Positions 10,561-22,620 are shown, counted from the stretch's first letter. The stretch: DNA of 64,000 nucleotides from Acorus gramineus (GCA_030737835.1 JAUJYN010000012.1:1595431-1659430); one strand, 5' to 3'. Notes: generated from the letters alone by a model not told the origin. Numbers and translations: made by a program.

Positions 10561-12039
10561 AGGTAAACTACATAATTGTCCTTAATAATTGGTTTAATGA
10601 CCCGAACGTCCAATAAAAAATCTGTGATTGAAAATATCTGAGGGAGAGGCTCAGCCGTTCAATTTTCATCAAACGGTCGGGTGGGTTGGAATCCTCGCTC
10701 TTCTTCTCCGCCACAAAGGGATGACGGTCTGCCACGTGGACATCACTACCTTTTGTTTATCGAAACGTGTCCTTGTGGACCTTATACCGTGTGACCTTCT
10801 CGTAATTTTTTTGGATAAGACGTTAATCTCAGCTTTTTTGTTTGATATGACATGTGAATCATGTAATGTTATTTTGGGGACCGGATTCATAATCCGGTCA
10901 ATTCGATCAACATGGAATTGGACGACATAAAAATCAAAATACATCTAAATTGAATTGTAGGGTATATATTTTACTTATTTGATCTAATCGGTTATTAAAA
11001 AAAATATGAATTTTTAAATATTATTAGTATATAATAGAAGAGTATGAAATATATACTTAATAATTAATTGTGCAATTCAATTTATAGGTGGTGCAATTTG
11101 ATTTTTATGTGGTCCAGTTCGATACTGACCAAACTGATCAGATTCAATCCTAACTAGATCCGGTCTCATTATTTTGACACATTGAAACTTACAAAAATTT
11201 TCATATCATTACATACTAAATGAGATTATCATCAATATACGTTTAAATGAGTGACACGTCTTTTATTATAAAAAATAAAAAAATCTTTCATTAATTAAAA
11301 ACCACTTATAGAAATCTTAATTAATGTATTTTAATGGACATATGTCGTTCATCTAAGCACATACTGATGAGAGCGACACATGTCCTATTAAAAAGTAAAA
11401 AATCTTTTATTAGTTAAAAAATCATTGATAAAAATATTATTAATATATTTTGATAGACACATGTAACTCATCCAGACACATACTAATGGCAATCCCATCA
11501 ATATGTACTGATATGAAAATTTTCTTATATTTAATATGTCAATTTTACTATATATCAATGATGTTAATTTTTTTTTTAAAATAAACATGCAATCTTATAA
11601 AATTTGAATAAAAAATAAATCTCAACCATTAAAAAATAAATAATAAAAGTGAAAGAAATGTTTCATAATTTTCCTCTCTTTCAACCAAATAAAATGTTAT
11701 AAAAATATAAAAAAATCTCAACTAATAAAATTTAGTCAAATAAAAATAACAAATCTTTTATGATTTTCTCATCTCTAAATAAATATTTATAAGAAAAAAA
11801 TATCAACCATTAAAATTTATTAAAAGAGATGATTAAAAAATTCAAATTTTTTCCTTTAAAATAAAACCACTAATCTTCTCTCCCAAAATATCAATCGGTT
11901 CAAAATTTTATTTTTCCATTCATCCAATATCTCTTGGATATATTCTTTTTATCTTTCTTTTTTTTACTTTGTATTTTTTTATATAGAAGACTAATAGATT
12001 TATTATTGTGTTTAGTTTATAATAATAAAAAAAATGCAT
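10561..12039. other. Intergenic, AT-rich; no gene recognised
   Basis: Contains only short runs of open frame, poly-A/T tracts and repeated ATGTxxxTCATC-type phrases (for example 11335-11350 and 11460-11475) that suggest an old degenerate repeat. No coding, RNA or complete transposon signal was recognised. Confidence 0.4.
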
Positions 12040-12100
12040 ATTTATAGAGTCCCCCCCCCCCCCAAAAAAAAAAAAAAAAAATTTCTGAGTCCGCCACAGA
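12040..12100. repeat. Poly-C/poly-A tract at a GGCGGA-family end
   Basis: About 14 C residues (from 12051) directly followed by about 19 A residues, then TTTCTGAGTCCGCCACAGAC. Reverse-complemented this reads TGTGGCGGACTCAG then T-run then G-run, the usual layout of the ends of the GGCGGAGC family, with homopolymers expanded. The other end of this copy was not located. Confidence 0.5.
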
Positions 12101-12806
12101 CGGATATTAAATTCCGTAATGATACAATTATTTCAAATAGGTAAAATTATATTAGTGAAACAAGTTTTTCTTTCTTTCGGTGATTGTATTTTTAATTATT
12201 TAATATAATAATAATTTTTTATTATTTAATTAATCATTGATAAGTTTAGTACAAAAGAGTCCTAAGTTATAACAGGTGACATGTGATTTCATAAGTGGGT
12301 TATCCTTTTACAAGTAGAATAGATTAAGTAAAATAACTCAATTTCAAAGAGAGACCAGAATATCGATACTAATTTATTTTCAACTATTCTAAAATAGTTA
12401 TATACTCCCCTATTTCATACAAATGAAAAATTGTTCGGATTTATTCATCCATTTCAATCTAGTGTTATTTTCAATCTAATCCTATATTATTCCTCTATCC
12501 ACTATTGTACCAAAAAAAGAGCTATAGTTCTAGATTGGTTATATTCGGATTGGGTTGTTCAGCTTGCTTATTTTTGTGTCTTTTATTTATTTTTTCTCTT
12601 TTTTTTTAAAATTTGTAATTCGATATTTTAAAAATGAATTCCATAGTAAATTACTACCTCTTTAAAAAAAAAAAAAAAAAATTGTCACTTTATTTAGTTT
12701 GATGATTCATGAGTCGTTTAAATTGATTATATTTACTCGATCTTTGGGAGCTCGATGTAAAATAATTCACTTTCTATTTTTTTTCATGAGTTCCATTTTC
12801 TACTTA

Positions 12807-13140
12807 GGCCCCGTTTGGTTGCGCGATTCGGCGCGCTTTTGCTTTTTGAAAAGCTAAAAGCGTGCAGCTAAACGGGGCAGCTTTTTGCAGAATCGGAAGC
12901 TGGATTCCTTTTAATTTTTCCCTCGAAATCTGTGTTTTAAAAAGCTCAAAAACAACGTTTTTTTATCGGAATCGATTTTTTGAATTGAAAAGTAACTTTC
13001 TCTGCCAAACAGTAAACTCCTTTCAAATATTGATTCATGATTTTAAAAAAAGCATCCTAAAAAGTCAACGTCTAAAATTATCTTAAAAAAACAGTTTTAT
13101 TCTAAAAGCTACTTTTCAATCTGTGTTTCTAAACGAAACC
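12807..13140. mobile_element. Harbinger/Tourist-like MITE
   Basis: Starts GGCCCCGTTTGGTT and ends CTAAACGAAACC (inverse GGTTTCGTTTAG), flanked on both sides by TTA (12804-12806 and 13141-13143), the 3-bp target duplication of PIF/Harbinger elements. Length 334 bp, non-coding. The GGCC(C/T)CGTTTGG terminus is widespread in plant Tourist-like MITEs. Confidence 0.75.
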
Positions 13141-13488
13141 TTAATTTGATTCAAATTGTTAGTCAGCTCAATGGATTGAAGACTCAGTTAAATATCAATA
13201 ATTCAATTCAATACAAAATCTCTTCTCAAAAAAACCCATGTGTCACGGATGGTGGACTGCATTTGATTGCATGATTATAAAATTGATTTAAGCAAAAGTT
13301 GAGCTTAAAACTGATTTTGCAATAAGCTGCCTCTCCATAGCTTCTGAAAAACTCAGTTTCTAACATTTTTTCACAAAAATCTGTCTGAAGCTTTTGACCA
13401 CAGTTTTTCTGTTTAAAAACGGATTTGAAAAAAATAGCTTCCTACAGACCCAAAAGTTATCAAAACTTATTTTCAAATAGAGGCTTAA

Positions 13489-14108
13489 GAGCAGCTTCAA
13501 CCGTGTTCTTTTTCTCTAAAATGGAGCATAGTCAGGTCTTCATTTTGGAGACCCTCATTTGATAGTTCAAATATGGAGGATGAAAAAGTGATCTTTCATA
13601 TTTTTTGGAGTACCACTTTTTTTACCACTTTTTTTAATATCTTTTTATATATAGTGATAACTTTTTATATATGATTTCATTTTTCATAATCATTGGGAAG
13701 ATGTTCGAGACGTTTTAAATGAGTAACATTGAATATGTTTAGCATACACTTAAAAATAACTATTTAATAATATTATTCATTTTTTATTAACAGTAATATT
13801 GATTTTATTCTATTAATTATTATTTACACTTATGCATTAAAATATAATTTATTTCAATTTTGTTATTTTAAATTTCTCAATATTTATCAACACTGTGTAC
13901 TACATAAAAAAAAACAAAAAAAAAAGAAGAGGTATTACAAATTGAAGTTTTATAAAAAAATATATATATATATAATAGAATAGAGATAAAGATAAAAATG
14001 GTGATCCGCATTGATAAATAAATAAATAGTGATCCTCTAAACTCACTTTTAAAAAAAAAAAAAATATTTTTTTTTACTCTATTTTAAAAATCTTCATTGG
14101 AGATGCTC
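13489..14108. mobile_element. MITE with GAGCA...TGCTC ends and TAA target duplication
   Basis: Inverted termini GAGCAGCTTCAACCG at the left and CATTGGAGATGCTC at the right, flanked by TAA (13486-13488 and 14109-14111). About 620 bp, AT-rich, no coding capacity. Compatible with a Harbinger-type non-autonomous element; compare the copy at 49255-49849. Confidence 0.7.
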
Positions 14109-14729
14109 TAAACAATCCTGATCCACTCTCTAAATTCATTCCAAATGAATCTGAGGCAGCACATACAAATCAGTTTGAGCAGTTTTCCAATTTTATTTTT
14201 GTAAAAAAACATATTTAATTCAAACTCTTTTTCAAGCACCTTTGATGTTCATAACTTTAAAGAAAGCAAAAACAATTATAGTTATAAAAATAGCTTTTCA
14301 AGAATCTCAGAAAACATGTACCATGAGAAGCTATTCTCAAAAACTATTTTAAGTGAATCTCACTACATTAATCACAGTTCTCGCATTTCTAAATCTTCGT
14401 GTATCTTTATGTAAAAATATTTTTTTTGACAATTTTGAACACGCGTCTATCCATAACTGGGAGAATTCCCACACTCATATTTCAAATTGAATGTATTCTA
14501 AATTTTTTTTTGTTATTTTTATGAAAAGAACATTGCAATTGAGACTTGCATTATAAGGTAATTGAACCACTTTTAGCATTTCATTACAAACAAACATCTG
14601 ATACAACCTTTGCGCTACAAAACAGGTGCAAAAACTGGTGGAGATGGGGTTACCTGAGAATTCAGTGAGGAAGCATTATAAATTGCAAATGGGGAAGAAA
14701 AATATGGCTCCATAGAAGCATTGACTCCT

Positions 14730-17532
14730 CTAAAATGGTCTTGCTGCATCTTCCATCAACTTTTTAACTCTGGTCAGTTTCTCTATCTCTTTAAGCGTCT
14801 GGAAACAGAGTCATTTTGAGCTAAGCATTGATGAATTGTGAAAATATCATTCTTGTATTCAAAAGCATTTACCTCTAAAGCCATGTCTTCTGTTGTCACA
14901 GTGTCTATTTCATCATAGCCTTGTTGAGAGGCCACTCCTGTAATGAGAACAAGTTAATACAGGAAAGAAATGGTGTCATTGTGGTTCACATGTAAAAGTT
15001 GAAGAGTATTCTTCACTGTGTTTTTACTTTGCAGGGAGATCTTGGCATCTGCTGTGGCATATCCTTCTCTCAGTTCCTCGTATAGCTTCGTGAGCTTGGC
15101 GAGTACCTGAATTTGTAGCTTTGTAGCATTAACCAGTCATTTGATGGAACAACTATATCTATACTACAAAGTTTTGGTAAGTATTTTTTGGTAGGTAAGC
15201 TTTTTTATTTTTAAAGTTCGTTACTAAATGTTATCCTATTTTTAAAAATTATTTTTAAATTTTAAATTTATTTTTGTAGTAAGACTCAGACGATGGAATT
15301 GGAAAATCTAGTCATTATCTTGATCATGTAAAACATTCAAGAACAATTCGCAAAAAATAAAAATAAAAATATTATGAACTGCTCTAAAATGGAACACCGT
15401 TATTTTTGGTTGGTGAACCGATGTAGAAGGTATCTCCATGTTTGGTCAATGATAATTGCATATCATTGTACATGGTGTTATGTTCAACTATTGTTGAATA
15501 ATTAAAATTTAACGCATGGAGTTGTACAGGAAGTAAATATGCCAAGCAGGTACAACATGCTTGTTTGTAATAGTTGATCAATTTAGATTCGGTTTCATAT
15601 TTTGAGATACTAGGAAACACAAAAACAACTTACCTCTGGGGAGGAATCTGAAGCTGATATACTTGGGTATCGATGCCGGCATGCCATCACCTCACTTACT
15701 ACCATGTCCAGGGGAACATCAATCCAAATCGAAATGCCATGTCTCAAATAGGACCTATATGATTTTCACATCTCAATTGTTCACTTGTTCAGTGCTAGTG
15801 CCATAGGTAGATACATATTGTTTGAATGGAACTTCAATGGACGAGGGAGATGAAAAGATGAACTCTCTTGTGCTTACAGATTAGTTACACTCTTAACAGC
15901 ACCATCTCCCGCGCAAACCACCAATCGAACCATGGATGAGAGCTGTTTCAAAACCTCAGTCTGCCATAATCAAATTATTCAGTAACAATCAAGTGGAAGG
16001 GGAAAAAAATTGATACATAGAATCACAGGGTTTATCTCCAACATAAATAGAATACGATAGTAAAAAAAATATAGAAATGACGTAAAAATTTTAGAAATCA
16101 TCAATCAAACATGGGTTATCCAATAAATCATGAGGAAGGAAACATTCAGAATTGAGAGCAAGTTTGCTTGATTGAGCTTGTGTTCAGGAATATCAAGTAC
16201 AAATGTAATAGAAACAGCTATTCTAATGAGTTAGAAATGTGACTAACAAGCTTTATTTTATTTGGTTATTCCACGGATAGAAACCAAGAGTAAAACCTAT
16301 ATGAGCCTCTCCCCTGAATAACTTCTTTGACCCCATTCAGTTCACGAATAGGATGGAAATTGGAAAAACAAATAAATCCCAAATAACGAATAACTATTTG
16401 GTGGGGGTGAATATATATGGTAGTTATTGGTTGTGAAATTTAAAATTTTCTATCTTGATCATCAAAACTGGTTTTCAAGTATAAAATGTATCTATACTAG
16501 GAAAAAAAACAAACAAACAAACTAGAATCCATACCTTAGGAATATCATGAGTTAGGTGGGACATGGATAAGTCTTATGATCTTATCCTACTTATTTTTGT
16601 GTAACCAAGTGAAATAATATATGAACTTATTCCAATTCCTAACCCTATACTGTAAATCCATGATAGAATAGGAATATGTGTGATCCTTATTCTGGTCATT
16701 TCATGCAACAAAACCAAAAAAAAAAAAAAAAATGAAACAATAGGGAACCCATTAAAGCAAAAAATCACCTCGGATTCACGAAAACTGATTTCATCCCTTT
16801 CAAGAAACGACTCGGCCGCACCCTCTCCGCCGCTGGCTTCCTCAACCAAACCGTCGCTGCTCAAAGAAAAAACCAAGCCAAACTGTATGTATTGCCAGAT
16901 CAATCAATGCATATCAAAAAAGACTTGAAAATTTTGAATTCCCCCACCTGTCGAAGTAGTAGTATCTCAACGAATCCGCCAAAACCTTCCCCAATTTGCT
17001 CTTCATCGCACAGTTCATCCCTGATTTCATATCAAAATCATAAGTTTTCACGAACACTCAATAAAAACAAAAGACCCCTTTTTGAATAAAAAAAAAACAT
17101 TGAAATTGCATGAAATCCCCACCGATGAGAAACAAAGAAGTCCCTTTCAACAAATCATACGTCTCCGCTGCTTTTCTCTGCAATTGAAAGTCCAATTACA
17201 TCCAAAATTTGATCAAACCCACACGAAAAATCTCATCTTTTTTTTGTTGACCTTCACAGCTAGTGATGGTTCGAGTTCCACTGCCGCCATTTTAGCACCT
17301 TCAGCAGAACAAGAGAACGGTGAATCGTACGGACAACAACGACACGGAACGGATTCAACGGAGGACGGTCTGGCTTGAGAGATGGCTCACCATGAGATCG
17401 TCCCCGAGAGCATCTGAAGCTGCCGGTCCGCTTGTGGAATCCGACGGAGGCCGGGGTTCTGGAAGGGCGGATCGGACGGCTGAAAATGGAGACGGGAGGG
17501 CTGGATGTGTTCGCGAGCGCTTTTGTTTCCAT
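14730..17532 (-). CDS. SKL1: Probable inactive shikimate kinase-like 1, chloroplastic
   Basis: Ten exons on the minus strand: 17532-17391, 17298-17252, 17177-17123, 17020-16948, 16856-16769, 15960-15878, 15754-15634, 15106-15028, 14937-14873, 14798-14730. The joined frame is 273 codons, close to the about 280 of Arabidopsis SKL1. N terminus METKALANTSSPPVSIFS is serine/arginine-rich like a plastid transit peptide. Diagnostic blocks: AAETYDLLKGTSLFLIGMN, KSKLGKVLADSLRYYYFD, SDGLVEEASGG, LKQLSSMVRLVVCAGDGAV, YLRHGISIWIDVPLDMV, LYEELREGYATADAKISLQ, TVTTEDMALE, and the end VKKLMEDAARPF. SKL1 derives from shikimate kinase but is reported to lack that activity and to be needed for chloroplast biogenesis in Arabidopsis; the P-loop position here reads GMNCAMKSKLGK. 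The 92-base first intron (17299-17390, GTGAGC...AAG) is my inference; it alone joins the transit peptide to the body in frame. A 92-base first intron is short; the others have good GT-AG ends. Confidence 0.92.
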
Positions 17533-17539
17533 CTCTTCT

Positions 17540-17660
17540 TCTTCTCTCTCTCTCTCTCTCTCTCTCGAGAAAGTGTGGTTCTCTGCGGAGCGGGTGGAGA
17601 TGGAGATGGAGATGAGGATGATTTGATTTTATATATATATATATATATATACACATCGGA
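17540..17660. repeat. CT and TA microsatellites in the SKL1 leader/promoter
   Basis: A CT repeat (about 17546-17567) and a TA repeat (about 17631-17652) lie 15-120 bp upstream of the minus-strand start codon at 17532. On the gene strand the first is a GA-rich leader and the second could supply a TATA element. Apparent open frames here, such as MYIYIYIYK, are translations of the repeats. Confidence 0.6.
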
Positions 17661-17694
17661 CGGCTAGGATTGGACTGGATTTGATGGGAGCATG

Positions 17695-17912
17695 GGTGCA
17701 ATTGGTTGCGGAATTACAAAACTGATTACAGAAATCTGAGTTTTAAAACTGATTAAGCTCACCTCTCAACTTTTCAAAATGGAAGGTTTTGAATACTATT
17801 TATCTAAAATATGTTTGTATAAAGCTGTTATAGTAAATGTGTTTTATTGTATGATGGTAGAGGCAGCTTTCTACAATTTCAAAAACGACACAATCACGCA
17901 ACCAAACGTATC
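17695..17912. mobile_element. Short MITE upstream of SKL1
   Basis: Inverted ends TGCAATTGGTTGCGGAATTAC (left; 20-base core) and ATACGTTTGGTTGCGTGATTG (right, reverse strand) bound about 218 bp of AT-rich non-coding DNA. No clear target duplication was found. It sits directly upstream of the SKL1 promoter. Confidence 0.5.
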
Positions 17913-18005
17913 ATTGGATTTGCTTAGTTAACCCGATTAATGGGTTTCAAGCTATTAACTAATTGATTGATGAGAAAGGTTGCACCCCTCTCCTTAATTT
18001 GCACA

Positions 18006-18525
18006 TGGGAAATTATTTAGGGGGTTTGTGTGGTCATCCGTTTATTATTTTTAGATCCTTAGAATTATTCAAGTTTTTTAGGCCTCTAAGGCAGTGAAAA
18101 AATATTTTTAGGTCTTTCCAAACGAATGTTTTTTAAAAATACTAAAAATATCACCCGCACAATTATTTTAGTACACTGTTAACACTCCTCAGTACATTAT
18201 TAGGTATCTCAAATACATTGTTAATACTCCCTAGTACATTGTTACCCTTCACATAGAATGCCCCCCCCTCAGCCCAATTGTTTCAGTACACTATAAATAA
18301 TTCACAGTACATTGTTAAATATATCAAGTATACTATTAGCGATCTCCAATACATTATTAACCTTCACGTGATGGGCGAGAACATTTTTGATATTTTTGAA
18401 CAACATCCAGTTAAAAGAAATCGAAGATAATTTTTCAACGCTTGAAGGACCTAAAAAATTTTAAAATTTTGAGGGACCTAAAAATAATAAATGGATAATC
18501 ACATGGACCCTAATTTATCTTCCCA
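18006..18525. mobile_element. Mutator-type MITE with GTACATTGTTA array
   Basis: Termini GGGAAATTATTTAGGG (from 18007) and, reversed, GGGAAGATAAATTAGGG (to 18525), sharing TTTATTATTTTTAG further in. Flanked by ATTTGCACA (17997-18005) and ATTTGGACA (18526-18534), a 9-bp duplication with one mismatch. The middle holds a phased series of GTACATTGTTAA-like units. Same family as 39758-40265, which has a parallel internal layout. Confidence 0.75.
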
Positions 18526-18823
18526 TTTGGACACAGCTTTAATTTTATGAATTTTTTATTAGATGGATGTACAAATTAAAACATTGGGCACAAATAAAAC
18601 ACTCAAGGGGCGTTGTTTTTTTATGAGTACTAAACTGGTTTGTTTCAGTCCAAAACTTAGTCCGTCTATTATTATTAATTTTTTCGAGGATCATTAATTT
18701 TATCTAATGAAGTGTGTATTTTTATAAATGTGAAGTATATATTCTATTTAAATAAATGATATCAATTATAAAAAAATATAAAAAAAGGGGACTAACGAGG
18801 TATATAAACTGCATTTTGTAAAA

Positions 18824-19307
18824 ATATTAAAGGCACTGACATCCTCACAGACATAGATAATCTCATACAAGTCCTTGTCAAAGTTGGGGTAGACGTACAA
18901 GTCCTTGAAAATTCACAAAAACCCATATACATCTTGGTGTCAACATAGGTTAATCTTAACTTAACTTATCCTAATTAACCCTAACTTATACCATGAAATG
19001 ATTAAATTTTCCCCAATCTTTTACCCTTTTCAAAAGTACATCTATGCAAATGAATAAAACATAAGTTCTTCATGGGTAATGTGGTATTTGGACTAATTTG
19101 TTTTTATGATTATTTATGGGGGTTATAATGTTTACACAATTACATGGTGATGAAATATTATATGAATATTCCATTATTTGGATGGAAATTTAATCAATTA
19201 AAGATATTTCAATTTTTATAAGTTTTTAGGGACTTGTATGTCTGCCCCAACTTTGAGGGACTTATATGAGATTCTTATGCTTGCAAGGATGTAGATATTT
19301 TTAATCA
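18824..19307. mobile_element. MULE-type MITE with ACAAGTCC ends
   Basis: Long inverted ends share AATCTCATAyAAGTCCyT, AAAGTTGGGG and ACrTACAAGTCC blocks (left 18824-18920, right 19200-19307). Flanked by exact 9-bp TTTGTAAAA (18815-18823 and 19308-19316). Non-coding. The 53407-54687 element has related subterminal phrases (TACAAGTCy and TATATGAT). Confidence 0.65.
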
Positions 19308-20146
19308 TTTGTAAAAAGGGTTGTTACACTATTCTTTTTTACAGTCCAAAATACAGTCATATATACCTTGTTAGAAATCTAGTGAAACATATACCTCATC
19401 AGACGATGTATATACCTCATTAAATATTTTCTTACACTTACTCAAAATTGGTTTATTTAACTCGAAATAGAGCGACTACACTTTTTATCAAATCATATAC
19501 CTCATTAGATGGTGTTTATTATTTTTTTAAAAATAAATATATATATGATATGTGTTTTCGACACGGTAAAAATACGGAGTCTAACATTCTCCTTTTATCA
19601 ATCATTTTTATCAACCAAAACCCAAACCATATATGTTTTCATTTTTTTAAGGGAAAATTAATTTGAGGTCCCTGGGGACACCTCTGTAATAACAATAAAT
19701 CCCTTGACTTTTTCTTGTTTTCTTTAAGTCCCTAAAGTATTGGATGTATTATGTTTGGGTCCCTGGCCCTAACTGCCATCCCATTTTTGGTCTGTTCTCC
19801 CGGTTATGCCCTTCATTAAACCTTTGTTCTCTCTCCCATTAAAACCCAAAGGTTTCCCCCAAAAATAACTCCGTCTTCCTTTCCTACCATCTCCCAAACC
19901 CTAATCTCTCATTCACACGAAGACCTCCTCCGATCCCCCCATTCTCTTCGTCCACGCTGTGAAATCCGGCTCCGAGGAGAATCGACGGCTCGGAAGGCAT
20001 GTATGGGAGAGCTTTATATGCTTATATGCACATTTTTCCCTTGGAGTTGAAGACAATGAAATCTATGTTTACTCTTTCTTGATTGTATAAGAAGATTGTT
20101 TTGTGACTTCTCTCTGAAATATAGTTTTCATTGGTAATTTTTCAAG

Positions 20147-20574
20147 GTACACTGATATTCTTTCTATGTACACCCTAATTTATTCTTTTGATTATGTAGC
20201 CATAGCCCCAGGTGACATTTTGATTGGCAATTATATGTTTTTTATTTATGCCCTACGGATGTTTGATTGGCATGATAAATGTGAAATTTATGAGATATCT
20301 CATCCACTGTGCACTGTTAGTTTTCATATATACACCCTTATGTATTCTTGTCATTGTGTACACCGATATTCTTCCTATGTACACCCTAATTTATTCTTTT
20401 GATTATGTAGCCCTAGCCCTAGGTGACATTTTGATTGGCAATTCAATGTTTTTTTTTATTTATGCCCTACGGATGTTTGATTGGCATGGTAAATATGAGA
20501 TTTATGAGATATCTCATCCACTGTGCACTGTTAGTTTTCATATATACACCCTTATGTATTCTTGTCATTGTGTA
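20147..20574. repeat. Tandem duplication, 211-bp unit, two copies
   Basis: GTACACtGATATTCTTyCTATG starts at 20147 and again at 20358; the unit continues through ATTATGTAGCC, GCCCTACGGATGTTTGATTGG and GAGATATCTCATCCACTGTG. The copies differ by a few substitutions and a T-run length, so the duplication is relatively recent within the MULE. Confidence 0.85.
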
Positions 20575-20834
20575 TCCTCAATCCTAGGTTACTATGGAAT
20601 GTTATCTAAACCTAGATTACATATAGATTTGTTTATGGAGGTTTGATTACCCTTCAAATTTGACTAAGCAAATATTGGTTATTTATAATTACACTGTATT
20701 TGTACACTGGTATTCGTCCTATGTGATCCCGTGTAAACTCATAATTCATTGTCCTACAGCTATTTTTTATCTTATTGCCCAGAAAATGTTTTTTTTTCAT
20801 TACTGACATCTATTTTTTTTGTTATGGTGTGCAG

Positions 20835-21093
20835 GAGACAATGAAGGACAATCATCCCCTTACAGAAGACCCCGTGTCAGCTGAAGCTTACATGGGTACT
20901 TTGTCTGGATTCTTCAGGGGATGCACCACAGAAATGTTAAAGGACATTGATATGGTTCTTATGCTCGTCCACTCTACGGTCAAGGAGTGCCAACATTGGC
21001 ATCTATTTGTGGTTGATTTTAAAGGCCATCGATTCATAGAGTACAACTCGATGAGAACTGTTGCTGGGTTTGTAGAAACGACAAGAACAATCT
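20835..21093 (+). pseudogene. Ulp1/SENP-type (C48) cysteine protease exon fragment
   Basis: After a splice-acceptor-like TTATGGTGTGCAG the frame reads ETMKDNHPLTEDPVSAEAYM, then MLVHSTVKECQHWHLFVVD and KGHRFIEYNSM before a stop near 21093. HWHLFVVD is the catalytic-histidine block of C48 de-SUMOylating proteases. The position of the catalytic aspartate (Y-D-S in the family) is Asn here (YNSM), and the cysteine block (N-D-C-G) is absent, so the fragment cannot be an active protease. It lies in the MULE at 19651-22779. Family assignment is by motif only. Confidence 0.75.
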
Positions 21094-21279
21094 GAAATAT
21101 ATAAACAACAAATGTAATTGATGTGATTGTTGAAATACATGAACAATCTGATATGGTTTTTTTATAGTTTAAAGGATATGTGATTGTTTAAAATGTGTTT
21201 ATGAAGTTTAATTTATGTTTGAAATGTGTTTATGAAGTGAAATTTATGTTTGAAATGTGTTTTACAAGTTTTTTATGTT

Positions 21280-21520
21280 ACACTATGTACACTTTTATGA
21301 CAGTATGTACATTGTTATACCTGTTGTATGTTCATATCAGATTCACAGGTGACCATATATACATTGTTATTCTCAATTTGTACACTCTTATACTTGTTAC
21401 TGGTTCTGTGTGTTACACTATGTACACTGTTATCAACAGTATGTACACTGTTATACATGTTACAGGTTCTGCATGTTACACTATGTACACTGTTATAAAC
21501 AGTATGTACATTGTTATAGG
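21280..21520. repeat. Minisatellite, 63-bp period, ATGTACACTGTTAT units
   Basis: TGTTACACTATGTACACTGTTA starts at 21411 and again at 21474, with partial units upstream from about 21280. Each unit has two half-repeats of ATGTACACTGTTAT. The even, immediately abutting layout without unique spacers rules out a CRISPR array. Confidence 0.75.
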
Positions 21521-21710
21521 TGAATATCAAAAAAATAATCATTATAAAAGAAACGCAGATTATTCACCAATTTTTAATATAGATAGATGTTCATAAACTT
21601 TCAATAGAATACATAATTGATAAAGACAAACAGATGTTCATAAACTATCAATAGAGTACATCATTAATAAAGAAAGATGTCCATAAGCTTTCAAGAAAAA
21701 TACATTATTC

Positions 21711-21880
21711 TTCAACGGCCACTGGATTATTGCATGTCTTCTTATTGTGTCCAAATCCTTTGTACCTCAAACATCCATTGTGGGTTATTGCATCTGGATC
21801 TTCCTGTCGCATCAAAACCCCATCTTTCCACCAATTCATTGACAATACAAGCATATATTGATGTTCTACATATGTAACCA
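21711..21880 (-). pseudogene. Degenerate zinc-knuckle reading frame in the MULE
   Basis: The minus-strand frame ends NGCLRYKGFGHNKKTCNNPV, which fits a CX2CX4HX4C knuckle with the second cysteine replaced by tyrosine. Similar knuckles (C-x-x-C-G-x-x-GHN-x-R-x-C) close MURA-type transposases and related plant proteins. It could be the last trace of the element's own transposase gene, in the opposite orientation to the Ulp1 fragment. No SWIM finger or DDE residues were identified upstream. Confidence 0.4.
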
Positions 21881-22379
21881 ACTCTGCATCCCCCATATAT
21901 GTGCAAGCAGCCATGATTGGTTTCATTGTTGAACAATAATAAAGTAATATACAAATATTAAAATACAACTGACATGAATTTTTTGTTTTCATCATATTAT
22001 AACATTCACGTACACTGTCTGTACGTATAGAAAACACACAATATAGACAATGTACATTATTAAGTTTTCTATGCACACTATTATTCACACTTTGAGAATC
22101 TAATAATTTAAGAACATGCACAACTACATAAAGAGTGAAAATTTGAGATTTTCATAAATGTAGAACATGCACGACTACATAAAATAGACAAGCGCCTTAC
22201 ACTATACCATGTATTGTATGTGTACACTGAAAAGTGCACTGTGTGCTCCCTTACACTTTAAAATTCTGAAAACTCTCTATTCGTTGAACATTTATATAAA
22301 CATCCCACATTACAACATCTAAAAAGAGGAATATAACATTGCATCAATATTCCATAAAAAAACATACATTGATACCTCA

Positions 22380-22620
22380 AGGGGGTGAGATAGGGGCTCG
22401 GGGGAGGTCGGGGTCGCGATAGGGGGGTTGGGGTCGGAGAGGTGGGTGAGGGGCGCCGTGGGGGACGCGAGAGATGGTCAGGGGGGCGCGATCAAAGTTG
22501 TTGGGGGGGGCGAGATTGGTGCAATGGGGGCTTGTAGAGGTGGTTTGACAGATTGTTGAATTGTTTGGGGGAGAAAGAGAGAGGTTGTGGGGAGATAGAA
22601 AATTCATGTTCACTTGGGGG
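22380..22620. other. GC-rich stretch inside the Ulp1 MULE
   Basis: Strongly G-rich on the plus strand with GGGGGTTGGGGTCGG-like runs, sharply different from the AT-rich flanks. The minus-strand frame is proline-rich (PPLRPQPPYRDPDLPRAPIS). It may be a captured leader or first-exon fragment; no protein was recognised. Confidence 0.35.

Noticed and set aside
17299-17390. Frameshift in the SKL1 transit-peptide exon
   Set aside because: A GTGAGC...GCTGAAG intron of 92 bases joins both parts in frame, and the summed exon length is then divisible by three, so no mutation needs to be assumed.
17355-17654. Open frames beginning MYIYIYIYK
   Set aside because: They are translations of the TA and GA microsatellites upstream of SKL1.
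19448-19666. 72-codon frame spanning a transposon boundary
   Set aside because: It crosses the junction between the outer element and the Ulp1 MULE at 19651, so it cannot be an ancestral gene.
21280-21520. CRISPR-like repeat array
   Set aside because: Units abut directly with internal half-repeats and no unique spacers, and the context is a plant transposon; it is a minisatellite.
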